In this document: piece after piece, positions 18,056 through 26,755 of the stretch
Layout: every line of letters starts with the position of its first letter
Position numbering within the stretch: the first letter of the stretch is position 1
NCBI RefSeq assembly: GCF_024349785.1
Contig: NZ_AP018817.1
Span: 2,201,501 to 2,265,500, forward strand
DNA length: 64,000 bases
Direction: 5' to 3'
Source of the DNA: Sphingomonas bisphenolicum
GTDB lineage: Bacteria > Pseudomonadota > Alphaproteobacteria > Sphingomonadales > Sphingomonadaceae
Position numbers and translations under genes: made by a program
The notes under the pieces: model-generated
What the model saw: only the letters and a program-made list of their open reading frames with translations
The model's database searches: none
What the model was told of the DNA's origin: nothing

Positions 18056-19153
18056 ATGGACATCATCTATACGCCTGTTTGGCAGAATCCCGGCAACATC
18101 CGCAGCCCGCTTCAATTCGTTCAGGACGAATTGTCGTTGATGGAACAGGTGGAGGGGCTGGGTTTCGATATCTGCTGCTCCCCCGAACATCATTTCGATA
18201 TCGACTATTCCGCATGTCCCGATAATTTCCTGCCACTCAGCTATCTCGCGGCCAGGACGACGACGCTTAAACTGTGCCTCGGCGCGGTGATCCTGCCCTG
18301 GAACGACCCCTTGCGGGTGGTCGAGAAACTGGCGTTCCTCGATCATCTGAGTGGCGGCCGCTGCATCGCCGGATTCGGCCGTGGCCTCGCCAAGATGGAA
18401 TATAGCCACATGGGCATTCCCATGGACGAGTCGCGCGAGCGGTTCGACGAGGCGCTCGAAATGGTGCTGAGCGCACTGCGCAGCGGGGTGATCGAGGGTA
18501 CGGGCAAATATTATCCGCAGACCCCGACCCCAGTGCATCCCGCCCCGCGCGCGTCGATGGCTGACAGTTTCTGCGCCGTCGGCATGTCGCCCGAATCCTC
18601 GCGCACGGCTGGTGAGATCGGCGGCCGCCTGCTGACTTTTGTCACTAAGCCGCTGGACGGCATGTTGCCGCTGCTGAACGAATATCGCGACGCCTTCCGT
18701 ACCCATCATCCCGATCGCCAGCCGCATATCATCATGGATGATTTCTATCTGATCCGAGAGGATGCCGACGAAGCGCGCGAACTGGCCTACACCTATGCCG
18801 GCAACTATTATCAGACCGTGGTCCGCCATTATGAGATGACCGGCGACCATTTCGCCAAATCATCCGCCTATCAATCCTATGCCGAAGGGGCCGCCGCGTT
18901 GCGCGACATGGGTGTGGAGGCAGCGGCCAGGGCCTATGTCGACGCACAGGTGGGCGTAGGCACGCCGGCGCAGGTGCTGGCTCGCGTCGAGGAGCGCCTC
19001 CGCGTCCTGGGGCCGGAAATCAGCCTGGCCGGCTGCTTCTTCTATGGCGGCATGAGCCGTGACGAGGCGATGGTGTCGTTGCAACTGTTCGGCGATAAGG
19101 TCATTCCTGACGCAAGGGCGATGGCGCGGGATTACGCGACGGCCGCGGCCTGA
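18056..19153 (+). CDS. LLM-class flavin-dependent oxidoreductase
   Basis: A 365-residue luciferase-like monooxygenase family protein. EHHFDIDYSACPDNF near residue 44 and GRGLAKMEY near residue 106 are typical LLM segments, and the N terminus MDIIYTPVWQNPG starts directly at strand 1. AAGGAGAG precedes the ATG. It is the first gene of a two-gene operon with an esterase 8 bp downstream, controlled by operator copy d. Monooxygenase followed by esterase would fit ester or lactone formation and hydrolysis (inference). It belongs to a different LLM subgroup from the LimB-like and diketocamphane-type proteins here. Confidence 0.75.
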   Translation: MDIIYTPVWQNPGNIRSPLQFVQDELSLMEQVEGLGFDICCSPEHHFDIDYSACPDNFLPLSYLAARTTTLKLCLGAVILPWNDPLRVVEKLAFLDHLSGGRCIAGFGRGLAKMEYSHMGIPMDESRERFDEALEMVLSALRSGVIEGTGKYYPQTPTPVHPAPRASMADSFCAVGMSPESSRTAGEIGGRLLTFVTKPLDGMLPLLNEYRDAFRTHHPDRQPHIIMDDFYLIREDADEARELAYTYAGNYYQTVVRHYEMTGDHFAKSSAYQSYAEGAAALRDMGVEAAARAYVDAQVGVGTPAQVLARVEERLRVLGPEISLAGCFFYGGMSRDEAMVSLQLFGDKVIPDARAMARDYATAAA

Positions 19154-19161
19154 GCCGCGCC

Positions 19162-20073
19162 ATGGTCGGGCTGTCCAAGAGCGCTGCGCACCAGCGCGCG
19201 ATCGACCTGTTTCGGGCGGCGACGCCGGAACCGACCGCGCCGATCGATGCGTGGCGCGACGGGTTCGAGGCGCTTTGCGCGAACTTTCCTGTTTCGGACG
19301 ATGCCCGGATCGAGGTTATCGACCTGAACGGGGTCGCCGCGCTGCAGGTGACGGCGGGCAGCGTCGGCGACGCCGGTGGCCGCGCCGTGCTGCATTTCCA
19401 CAGCGGCGGCTATGTGATGGGCAGCGCCAGGGCCTATTGCAATTTCGCGGAACGGCTATCGCGCGTTTGCGAGGCGTCGGTGATCGTGCCCGATTATCGA
19501 TTGGCGCCCGACCATGTCTATCCGGCTGCGGTGGACGATGCGATGACGACCTATCGGGCGATGCTCGACCGTCATGGCGAGGATCGCTTGATCGTGAGCG
19601 GCGATTCTGCCGGCGGGGGGCTGGCGATCGCGGTCCTGATGGCGGCGCGGGACGCAGGCCTGCCGCTGCCGCTGGCGGGTGTCGCCATATCGCCGTTGCT
19701 CGACCTGGCGGGGGAAGGGGAGTCCGCCGTCACGCTGGATGGCGTCGATCCCCTGATCGACCGCGTGATGATCGTGGAAATGGGCAAAGTCTATATCGAG
19801 GATCGCGATCCGCGCGCCCATGCCCTGGCTTCTCCGGTCTGGGGCCAGCATCATGGTTTGCCGCCGCTCTTCCTGACCGCCAGCGATGCTGAGGTGCTAC
19901 GCGACGACGCCGTGCGACTGGCCGCCGGCGTACGGAAAGCGGGCGGCGACGTGGAACTGGTTCTGGCTGAAGGCATGGTGCATATCTGGACGCTCTTCCC
20001 TTTCCTGGAGGAAGCGGATCGATCGCTGGACCAGATCGGCCTCTTCGCGCGTGAACATTTCGCTACGGATTGA
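19162..20073 (+). CDS. Alpha/beta hydrolase, hormone-sensitive lipase (HSL) type esterase
   Basis: A 303-residue esterase of the HSL family. HFHSGGYVMGS near residue 78 is the oxyanion-hole motif (HGGG variant with Ser), GDSAGGG near residue 147 has the nucleophilic serine, and the histidine lies in MVHIWTLFP near residue 273. The length is normal for the family (about 300). The gene is 8 bp from the LLM gene and convergent with the TetR gene. Expected to hydrolyse a short ester or lactone; substrate unknown. Confidence 0.85.
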   Translation: MVGLSKSAAHQRAIDLFRAATPEPTAPIDAWRDGFEALCANFPVSDDARIEVIDLNGVAALQVTAGSVGDAGGRAVLHFHSGGYVMGSARAYCNFAERLSRVCEASVIVPDYRLAPDHVYPAAVDDAMTTYRAMLDRHGEDRLIVSGDSAGGGLAIAVLMAARDAGLPLPLAGVAISPLLDLAGEGESAVTLDGVDPLIDRVMIVEMGKVYIEDRDPRAHALASPVWGQHHGLPPLFLTASDAEVLRDDAVRLAAGVRKAGGDVELVLAEGMVHIWTLFPFLEEADRSLDQIGLFAREHFATD

Positions 20074-20109
20074 CGCCGGTCCGCCAAATGTCCCTGTCGT
20101 CGAGCCGCT

Positions 20110-20835
20110 TCATTGCGTCGTGCGCGCCTCTATCTCCAGCAGGGCGATCAGCCGTTCGGCCATTTCGGTGCCGGCCTTGGTCAGGTTCCTGGGCTTGCGA
20201 TAGAGGAGCCAGGTGATGATGATCTGGTTGATGCCGCCGGTCAGCAGCGCGACGGTTTCATAAGGGTTGCGATCGCGCGCGATCCACCCTTCCGCAATCG
20301 CGTCATTGACCAGGAACAGCAGGACGCGCGTGAAATCGTTGATGCTGTGGTGCAGGTCGGTGTCCGTCACGAATACGCTGGGCCAGATTTCCAGATAGAA
20401 GAGGCGTGCCCATTCGGCATGTTCGCGTGCGTAATCGGCGGACATGACGAGGTAGAGAAGCAACCGTTCGCGGGTCGTCTTGGACGCGGCCGCCCCATGA
20501 TAGCTTTCGAAAAATTCGGCGAGGTGAGACAATGGCAGGTCATAGGCCAAATCCTCCTTGCTCTTATAATATTCATAGAGAGTGGAGGCGGAAATGCCGG
20601 CTTCCGCCGCGATGTCGGCGATGCGGGATCGCGAGATGCCGTCGCGCGCGAAGACGCGCAACGCGCCGGTCAATATCTGTTGTTCCGTCCGCTTGCTGCG
20701 GTCCTGCTTGCGCTCGGTGGCGCGTTTGGGCCGATGGGATATTTCCCGCAGCAGCCTGTCCCAGCCCTTGTCGGATTCCGGCGCCATCGACGGCTGGGCC
20801 GTAATCACGTCTTTTGCTGGCACTATGATCTCCAT
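20110..20835 (-). CDS. TetR family transcriptional regulator (paralogue 1)
   Basis: A 241-residue TetR-type regulator. After a 40-residue N-terminal extension with a basic PKRATERKQDRSKRTEQQI stretch comes the helix-turn-helix (RSRIADIAAEAGISASTLYEYYKSKEDL, residues about 71-98). The C-terminal ligand domain has an unusual IIITWLLYRKPRNLT segment. It is nearly identical in the DNA-binding region to the protein at 25219-25947, so both should recognise the same DNA, probably the TCCGA-N7-TCGGA palindromes. I see no copy of that palindrome in its own 125-bp upstream gap (20836-20960). Ligand unknown. Confidence 0.85.
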   Translation of the reverse strand: MEIIVPAKDVITAQPSMAPESDKGWDRLLREISHRPKRATERKQDRSKRTEQQILTGALRVFARDGISRSRIADIAAEAGISASTLYEYYKSKEDLAYDLPLSHLAEFFESYHGAAASKTTRERLLLYLVMSADYAREHAEWARLFYLEIWPSVFVTDTDLHHSINDFTRVLLFLVNDAIAEGWIARDRNPYETVALLTGGINQIIITWLLYRKPRNLTKAGTEMAERLIALLEIEARTTQ

Positions 20836-20960
20836 TATGTTGCCGTGCAGGGCAGGGAAGCAGAATAGGCCGCTGCCCTCTCAAGTTCCATGCAGCATAT
20901 TGGCGCCCATGGGAATATTGGCGAAGAAATTTCGGTTTGAGGGGCTCGGCGACGCTGCGA

Positions 20961-22199
20961 TCAGACCGCCTTGAAGTCGGTGGGATCGACCGGGTAGCGG
21001 CCGAGCGCAAGCAGCCCCGCCGCGCCGCCCGCCAGCAGAAGCGCGGACAGGATGAAGGCGATGTCGTAGTTGTGAAGATGGTCGTACAGCGCGCCATAGG
21101 CCCATGGCGCCGTGCCTGCCGCCGCGGCGACGAACATATAGAGCCTGCCGTAGATGCGTGCGAAATCGGCGAGGCCGAAATAGCGCGCCACCAGAAAACC
21201 CAGCATGTCGAATTCCATGCCCGTCGCCGCGCCCAGCAGCGCGGCCGCGACCGCATAGGCGATGAAGCCCGCATGGCTGATCAACAGCAGGCAGGCGCCC
21301 GCTGCGGGCAGCAGGATGATGGTGGCGATCAGCGGCGCCCAGACATGGTCGATCATCAGGCCGACGAGGATTCGGCCCGCGATGATCGCGCCGCCCAATA
21401 TGCCCATGATCGTCACCGCCTGCGCAAGCGGCAGCCCCCGGTCGCCAAGCGCGGGGACGAGATTGGGAATGATGCCGCCGACCGCCAGATAGATGGCGGC
21501 CGTGCTCGCTCCTATCAGCCAAAAGCGGCGGTCGCGCAGCACGGCAGCGAGCGGCAGGCCGGACCGGCCCGAGGACGAGGTGGCGGTTTCGTCCGCCGCA
21601 TATTTGCCCGTTCGTGGCAACATCAAGGCACAGAGCGGCAGGATGACCAGCAGCGCGAAGCCCGCCAGCAACAGATAGGCGGTCCGCCATCCGCCCCATG
21701 CCATGCCCAGCATCACCAGGCGTGGCATCAACACCGCCGACAGGCCGCTGCCTGACAGCGCGATGCCGAGCGCCAGTCCACGGCTCGCCGAGAAGCGCTC
21801 CGCGATCAGGCAACTCCATGTCACCGCGCTGGTCCCGGCGCCGATCAGCGCGATCAGCGCATAGGCGAGGTAGAGCTGCCAGAGCGAGCCGTGGATCGCC
21901 GCCGCCAATGCAAGCGCGCACCCCATGCCGATGAGGCCGGACAGGATGGCTCGCTTGAGGCCGATCCGTCGCACCAGCCAGCCCGCAAACGGTCCACCGG
22001 CCAGCCCCAGGCCGGTGCTGCACAATATCGCGCCCTGGATCGCGCCCCGGCTCCAGCCGAAATCGGCCTGCAGCGGCGCGACGAACAGGCCGATCGTATA
22101 GACCGGCAGCGTCGTCGGCACGCAGGTGATGCCGATGACGGTCAGCAGCACCAGATGCCAGTTGCGCCGCCATTCGGCCAGGGACGCGCGGCCCGTCAA
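20961..22199 (-). CDS. MFS transporter
   Basis: A 412-residue major facilitator with 12 hydrophobic segments. GWLVRRIGLKRAI near residue 70 is the loop 2-3 motif (GxLaDrxGrkr), and a central polar loop lies near residue 205. It resembles the monocarboxylate/oxalate-formate branch (impression only). Its start overlaps the stop of the SDR gene at 22196 (ATGA), making a two-gene operon. Likely uptake or export of an acidic intermediate of the pathway. Confidence 0.8.
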   Translation of the reverse strand: MTGRASLAEWRRNWHLVLLTVIGITCVPTTLPVYTIGLFVAPLQADFGWSRGAIQGAILCSTGLGLAGGPFAGWLVRRIGLKRAILSGLIGMGCALALAAAIHGSLWQLYLAYALIALIGAGTSAVTWSCLIAERFSASRGLALGIALSGSGLSAVLMPRLVMLGMAWGGWRTAYLLLAGFALLVILPLCALMLPRTGKYAADETATSSSGRSGLPLAAVLRDRRFWLIGASTAAIYLAVGGIIPNLVPALGDRGLPLAQAVTIMGILGGAIIAGRILVGLMIDHVWAPLIATIILLPAAGACLLLISHAGFIAYAVAAALLGAATGMEFDMLGFLVARYFGLADFARIYGRLYMFVAAAAGTAPWAYGALYDHLHNYDIAFILSALLLAGGAAGLLALGRYPVDPTDFKAV

Positions 22200-22945
22200 A
22201 GGGCGGTCAGCCCGCCATCGATGATATATTCGGTGCCGGTGATGAAGCCGGCTTCGTCGGACGCGAGGAAGACGACCAGGTTCGACACGTCCTCTACTTC
22301 GCCCACACGCCGGATCGGCACCGATCCGCTGGCGATCCTGATCTGATCGTCGTCCAGCGCCTGCGTCATCATCGGCGTGCGGATATAGCCGGGGTGGACG
22401 GAGTTCACGCGGATCGCATGTTCGCCATATTCGATCGCTGCCTGTTTGGTGATGCCGCGGACCGCGAATTTACTGGCGGCGTAGGCGACGTTGGGCGTGC
22501 CGTAGATGGCGACGATGCCGGAAATGGACGAGATATTGACGATGGCGCCGCCGCCGGCGCGTATCATCGACGGGACGGCATGTTTGATGCCCAAGAAGAC
22601 GGACGTCTGGTTGATCGCGCATACCTTCAGGAAATCGGCTTCGGACAGGTCGGCCGCCTTGGCCACGGGCCCGATGATGCCGGCATTGTTGACGAGAGCG
22701 CTGACCGGGCCGAAATGTCGCTCGGCCGTTTCGATGACCATCCGCCAGTCCGTTTCGTTCGTCACATCCTGCTTCACGAAAAGGGCATTGTCGCCCAACT
22801 CTTCGGACAGCGCAGCGCCGGCGGCTTCGTTGATGTCGGTGAACAATGTTTTGGCGCCTTCGGCCACGAAGCGGCGGGCATGTGCAGCGCCCATGCCCTG
22901 TGCCGCGCCGGTGATGATCGCCACCTTGCCCTTCAATCGCATCAT
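22196..22945 (-). CDS. SDR family oxidoreductase (paralogue of 27848-28594)
   Basis: A 249-residue short-chain dehydrogenase with the cofactor motif TGAAQGMG, NNAGIIG, the YAASK active site and the ending IDGGLTAL. FTDIN after beta-2 suggests NAD(H). It is closely similar to the SDR beside the diketocamphane-type monooxygenase, including the SVHPGYIxTPMM segment. The start is ATGATG after GGAGAG; either ATG could be used. It lies divergently next to the P450 gene and so may oxidise the alcohol that the P450 makes (inference), like the 5-hydroxycamphor dehydrogenase step. Confidence 0.8.
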   Translation of the reverse strand: MMRLKGKVAIITGAAQGMGAAHARRFVAEGAKTLFTDINEAAGAALSEELGDNALFVKQDVTNETDWRMVIETAERHFGPVSALVNNAGIIGPVAKAADLSEADFLKVCAINQTSVFLGIKHAVPSMIRAGGGAIVNISSISGIVAIYGTPNVAYAASKFAVRGITKQAAIEYGEHAIRVNSVHPGYIRTPMMTQALDDDQIRIASGSVPIRRVGEVEDVSNLVVFLASDEAGFITGTEYIIDGGLTAL

Positions 22946-22958
22946 TGCTCTCCAAATA

Positions 22959-22975
22959 ACCGACTATTTATCGTA
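22959..22975. promoter_or_regulatory. Palindromic operator copy e (weaker; ACCGA-N7-TCGTA)
   Basis: ACCGACTATTTATCGTA lies 14 bp upstream of the SDR start and 145 bp upstream of the P450 start, in the 175-bp divergent gap. It has two mismatches to the consensus arms but the same spacing and AT-rich centre. Confidence 0.45.
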
Positions 22976-23120
22976 AAATTATGCTGATATTTCGATGATG
23001 CCGGATTTTTTGGAAAAATTACAGATAAAAACCGACGAAAAATCTTTTATATGCCGGGCGTGGCGGATAAGGTGCCGAGCAATGCAGGGCGCCACAGCGC
23101 CCGCCCATGGGGAGAGTGAT

Positions 23121-24353
23121 ATGGCTTCGGACATGACCGCGCCGGCGACGATGCTGGCGCAACAGCCCGACAATGTACCCGACGACCGCGTCTTTGACTT
23201 CGACATATATCGCGATGTTCCGGAAGGCAGCGATTTTCACGCCAGTTGGCATGAATTGATGGCGCAAGTCCCCCATCCGCTGATGTGGACCCCGCATAAT
23301 GGGGGGCATTGGGTCGCGTTGCGGGCGGATATTTCTGATGTCGTGATGTCGGATTCAGAGCGTTTCTCCAACCGGACGGTGCTGGTGCCCAAGGATACGG
23401 CGGGGGAGGCCTATCGCCTCATCCCGCTGTCGCTCGATCCGCCCGAACATCGGCCCTTTCGCAACCTGCTCAACGAAAATCTGGGGCCAAAGCCGCTCAA
23501 GCCGATCGAGGACAGCATCGTCGACCTGACGGTCAGTCTGATCGAGGGCTTCCGGGCGAAGGGGCAATGCCATTTCGTGGAGGAATTTGCCGAGCAACTG
23601 CCCGTCCGTATCTTCATGCAGATCGTGGACCTGCCGGTGGATGACCTGCCCAAGCTCAAGCATCTGGCCGACCAGTTCACCCGGCCTGACGGGTCGCTGA
23701 CCTATCCGGAAGTCTCCCAACTTTTCCGCGACTATCTGACCCCGGTCATTGCGGCGCGGCGTGGCGCGGACGGACAGGACATGATCAGCCGCATGGTGAA
23801 CGGCCAGGTCGGCGGCCGGCCGCTGACGGATCTGGAGGCGCAGAATATCTGTATCCAGGTGCTGGTGGGCGGCCTCGATACCGTCGTCAACATGCTCGGC
23901 TTCACCTTCTCCTATCTCGCCCGCGACCATGACCTGCGCCGGGCGATCGCCGCCGATCCGTCGCGGATAGACGATGCGCTGCTCGAATTCTTCCGCCGCT
24001 TCCCCGTCGTGTCTTCCTCGCGTGAAGTGAAACAGGACGGGACGTTCGAAGGCGTGGAGCTGAGGGCCGGCGAGATGGTGATGGCGCCGACCGTCGTCGT
24101 CGCGCTGGACGATGCGATGAACGACGATCCGCTCGCATTCCGCCTCGGCCGCACGGCGCGCAAACATTCCACCTTCGGCAAGGGATCGCACACCTGTCCC
24201 GGTGCACATCTGGCGCGGATCGAGATGAAGACGGTGTTGCGCGAATGGTTCGCCCGCATTCCCGAATTTCGACTGGCGAAGGACGAGCTGCTGCGATTTT
24301 CCAACGGCATCGTGGGCAGTGTGAAGCCGTTCACCCTGGAGTGGGATGTCTGA
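23121..24353 (+). CDS. Cytochrome P450, CYP101 (P450cam)-like
   Basis: A 410-residue soluble class I P450 that matches P450cam along its length, from memory: WTPHNGGHWVALR (54-68 region), GEAYRLIPLSLDPPEHR (95-111), RIFMQIVDLP, TRPDGSLT, MVNGQVGGRPLT, LVGGLDTVVNM (I helix, the Asp-Thr oxygen-activating pair near 253) and the heme loop FGKGSHTCPG with Cys359. Tyr98 is equivalent to camphor-binding Tyr96 of P450cam, and ExxR is EFFR. I chose the ATG at 23121 because GGGGAGAG lies 4 bp upstream. No ferredoxin or ferredoxin reductase gene is in the window. A bicyclic monoterpenoid or norisoprenoid substrate is likely. Confidence 0.9.
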   Translation: MASDMTAPATMLAQQPDNVPDDRVFDFDIYRDVPEGSDFHASWHELMAQVPHPLMWTPHNGGHWVALRADISDVVMSDSERFSNRTVLVPKDTAGEAYRLIPLSLDPPEHRPFRNLLNENLGPKPLKPIEDSIVDLTVSLIEGFRAKGQCHFVEEFAEQLPVRIFMQIVDLPVDDLPKLKHLADQFTRPDGSLTYPEVSQLFRDYLTPVIAARRGADGQDMISRMVNGQVGGRPLTDLEAQNICIQVLVGGLDTVVNMLGFTFSYLARDHDLRRAIAADPSRIDDALLEFFRRFPVVSSSREVKQDGTFEGVELRAGEMVMAPTVVVALDDAMNDDPLAFRLGRTARKHSTFGKGSHTCPGAHLARIEMKTVLREWFARIPEFRLAKDELLRFSNGIVGSVKPFTLEWDV

Positions 24354-24392
24354 TCCTGCCTACCGGCCCTTGGCTACAGGAAATCCGCTACG

Positions 24393-25199
24393 ATGACAGC
24401 ATCTGTCCTGCGCCGGGAGACGTTCGGCGCCTTCACCCTAGACGTCATGGACGATGGCGTCGCGCTCATCCTGTTCGATCGACCGCCCGTCAATGCCGTG
24501 TCGATCGACGTCTATGAAGCCATCGGCGCCTTCACGGATCATGTCGCGGCAAGCGAAGATATCAGGGCGATCGTGCTGGCGGCGCCGCCGGGTGCGCGCG
24601 CCTGGTGCGGCGGCGCGGACCTGCATGATTTCGATGGAATCGACGTCGCGGGGCGCAAGGCGCGCTACGACTTCATCAACGCCCAACTGCCGCGCTTCTA
24701 TCGGCTCGACCGGCCGGTGATCGCCGCCATATCGGGCGCGGCGATCGGCATCGGCATGATCCTGGCGGCGCTGTGCGACATGCGTATCGCCGCCGAGGAT
24801 GCCGCCTTCGCCTGCCCGGAGATCGATTATGGACTGGTCGCGGGCGGGGCGGGGCTGTTCGCCCATGTGAATATGCCCGAAGCCAAGATCCGCGAGATGC
24901 TCTTCAGCGGCGCGCGCTTCACCGCGCGCGAACTCGAACCGACGGGCTTTTTCAACTATGTCCTGCCCGCCGCCGAAGTTCTGCCCCGCGCCATGGCGCT
25001 CGCGCGCGCCATTGCGGGGAAAAGCCTGCCTGCGATCCGCGCGCGCAAGGTCGCGTCCGCCCGGCTGGAGGGTATGAGCTGGACAGAAGCTTATCTGGAC
25101 GCGCAAAGCTTCACTGCGCAACTGACGGCAGGCAGCGACGGGGCGGAGGGCGTGCGCGCCTTTCTGGACCATCGCGCGCCGCGCTATGAGGATCGCTAA
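24393..25199 (+). CDS. Enoyl-CoA hydratase/isomerase family (crotonase)
   Basis: A 268-residue crotonase. The oxyanion-hole segments are AWCGGADLHDF near residue 70 and GAAIGIGMILAALCDM near residue 115, and PEIDYGLVAG near residue 143 retains one catalytic glutamate. The second glutamate position of hydratases is not obvious, so isomerase, hydrolase or C-C bond-cleaving activity is possible. It is closely similar to the protein at 39909-40700. It follows the P450 by 39 bp and probably shares its transcript. Confidence 0.8.
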   Translation: MTASVLRRETFGAFTLDVMDDGVALILFDRPPVNAVSIDVYEAIGAFTDHVAASEDIRAIVLAAPPGARAWCGGADLHDFDGIDVAGRKARYDFINAQLPRFYRLDRPVIAAISGAAIGIGMILAALCDMRIAAEDAAFACPEIDYGLVAGGAGLFAHVNMPEAKIREMLFSGARFTARELEPTGFFNYVLPAAEVLPRAMALARAIAGKSLPAIRARKVASARLEGMSWTEAYLDAQSFTAQLTAGSDGAEGVRAFLDHRAPRYEDR

Positions 25200-25218
25200 A
25201 TCATCGGTTCGCGCCGCC

Positions 25219-25947
25219 TTACCGGCGGACTTCATTCTCCAGCATCGCGATCAGCCGTTCGGCCATCTCGCTGCCCGCCCGTGTCAGATTCTTGGGCTTG
25301 CGATAGAGCAGCCAGGTGATGATGAGCTGGTTGACGCCGCCGATCAGCAGCGCGACCGTTTCATAGGGATTGCGGTCCGGCGCAACCCAGCCTTCGGCGA
25401 CGCCCTCCTTCACCAGGAACAGGATGACGCGGGTGAAGTCGTCGATGCTGTGGCGCAGTTCGGTGTCGCTGACGAAGACGCTAGGCCAGATTTCCAGATA
25501 GAGCAGCCGTGCCCATTCGGCATGTTCGCGCGCATAATCCGCCGACATCACCAGATAGAGCAGCAGCCTTTCGCGCGCCGAAGTGCGGCTGGCCGCGTTC
25601 GCATGATAGCTTTCGAAAAATTCGGCGAGGTGGGACAATGGCACGTCATAAGCCAGATCCTCCTTGCTCTTATAATATTCATAGAGGGTGGAGGTGGAAA
25701 TGCCGGCCTCCGCAGCGATGTCTGCAATCCGCGAGCGGGAAATGCCATCGCGCGCGAACACCCGCAGCGCCGCGTTCAATATCTGCTGCTCGGTGCGCTT
25801 GGCGCGGTCCTGCTTGCGCTCCGTCGCCCGTTTTGGGCGGTGAGCGATTTCCTCCAGCAGGCTGTCCCACGCGCTCGCGGTGTTCGATGCGATCTGCTCC
25901 GACTCTCCCACGACCTCTTTTGTCGCCACGAAGGCCTCCAAATCCAT
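25219..25947 (-). CDS. TetR family transcriptional regulator (paralogue 2)
   Basis: A 242-residue regulator nearly identical in its helix-turn-helix (RSRIADIAAEAGISTSTLYE, about residues 71-90) to the protein at 20110-20835, and similar throughout (HLAEFFESYH, ADYAREHAEWARL, IITWLLYRKPKNLT). Differences are concentrated at the N terminus and in parts of the ligand domain. It is divergent from the NTF2-like/monooxygenase operon, with operator copy f between them. The two likely share operators but may sense different ligands. Confidence 0.87.
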   Translation of the reverse strand: MDLEAFVATKEVVGESEQIASNTASAWDSLLEEIAHRPKRATERKQDRAKRTEQQILNAALRVFARDGISRSRIADIAAEAGISTSTLYEYYKSKEDLAYDVPLSHLAEFFESYHANAASRTSARERLLLYLVMSADYAREHAEWARLLYLEIWPSVFVSDTELRHSIDDFTRVILFLVKEGVAEGWVAPDRNPYETVALLIGGVNQLIITWLLYRKPKNLTRAGSEMAERLIAMLENEVRR

Positions 25948-26137
25948 GCGGCGCCCGGACTGCGGACGCCGCCCATTACACGCTTCTGTCGCACTCTACT
26001 GCCTTGGCTTGGCATCCTCTGCAACCCCAAAGCCTGACAGGTGCGGGAAAATAAGCACGAAGAATAACGGCGTCGTGCGGCAGAAATGGCGGAAAGCGGT
26101 CGCTTGGGAACGTATGCCTCTCCGGCGGCTCAAAATT

Positions 26138-26154
26138 TCCGATAAAACGTCGAT
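26138..26154. promoter_or_regulatory. Palindromic operator copy f (TCCGA-N7-TCGAT)
   Basis: TCCGATAAAACGTCGAT in the 385-bp gap 25948-26332 between TetR paralogue 2 and the NTF2-like gene. A possible promoter begins 7 bp downstream with TTGACC (26162-26167). I see no gene in the rest of the gap. Confidence 0.5.
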
Positions 26155-26332
26155 TTTATAATTGACCTTATGCGGGTCGAGATGTAGCTAGATCGGCATA
26201 AGAGAACAGATTGCTGGGCCGGACGGCGCAGAATGAAGGAGAGGAAGATGGGACGTTATCCCACTATTTCCCTATGCCTTTCCAGAATTACAGGCCGGTT
26301 GCCACATGTTTCCATGTGCCGGGAGAATGGAA

Positions 26333-26710
26333 ATGGTTGACGTAGCCGCCGCGGCGGAAGCTTTGATCCGGGCCTATAATGCCAAGGATTTCGATGCGAT
26401 GGAGCGCATGATCGCGCCAGACCTCGATTTCGCGCATTTCAATCGTGCCTTCGTGATGACCAGTCGCGATGCGCTGCTGGGGGTGCTGCGCGACTTTGCC
26501 GGTAGTTATGTGCCGGATCGCCATTTCGAGGCGCCCGAACGGGTGACGGTCGCGGGAGACATCGTCGTGCGCGAGGCCTGGTATGTCGGAACGGCGAGGG
26601 TGGACCTGCCGGGCTTCGGTGCGGCGGGGGAGGCGTTCCGTCTGAAATTTTGCAGCGTGATGCGATTTGATCCGGCCGGCATATTGGTCGAATGGAAGGA
26701 CCATGGATGA
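26333..26710 (+). CDS. NTF2-like (SnoaL-type) protein
   Basis: A 125-residue NTF2-fold protein. It opens with the typical helix VAAAAEALIRAYNAKDFDAMERMIAPDL and ends in strands SVMRFDPAGILVEWKDHG. The ATG at 26333 is best spaced (7 bp) from GGGAG; an ATG two codons earlier is possible. It is the first gene of the operon with the diketocamphane-type monooxygenase. Members of this fold can be isomerases, dehydratases, epoxide hydrolases or non-catalytic; it lacks the LimA ERVD/WRDY motifs, so an epoxide hydrolase role is not supported. Confidence 0.6.
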   Translation: MVDVAAAAEALIRAYNAKDFDAMERMIAPDLDFAHFNRAFVMTSRDALLGVLRDFAGSYVPDRHFEAPERVTVAGDIVVREAWYVGTARVDLPGFGAAGEAFRLKFCSVMRFDPAGILVEWKDHG

Positions 26711-26755
26711 GGTTCTGCCCCAGCCATGGAAAAATATTCGTAGAAGAGGTGAGTG

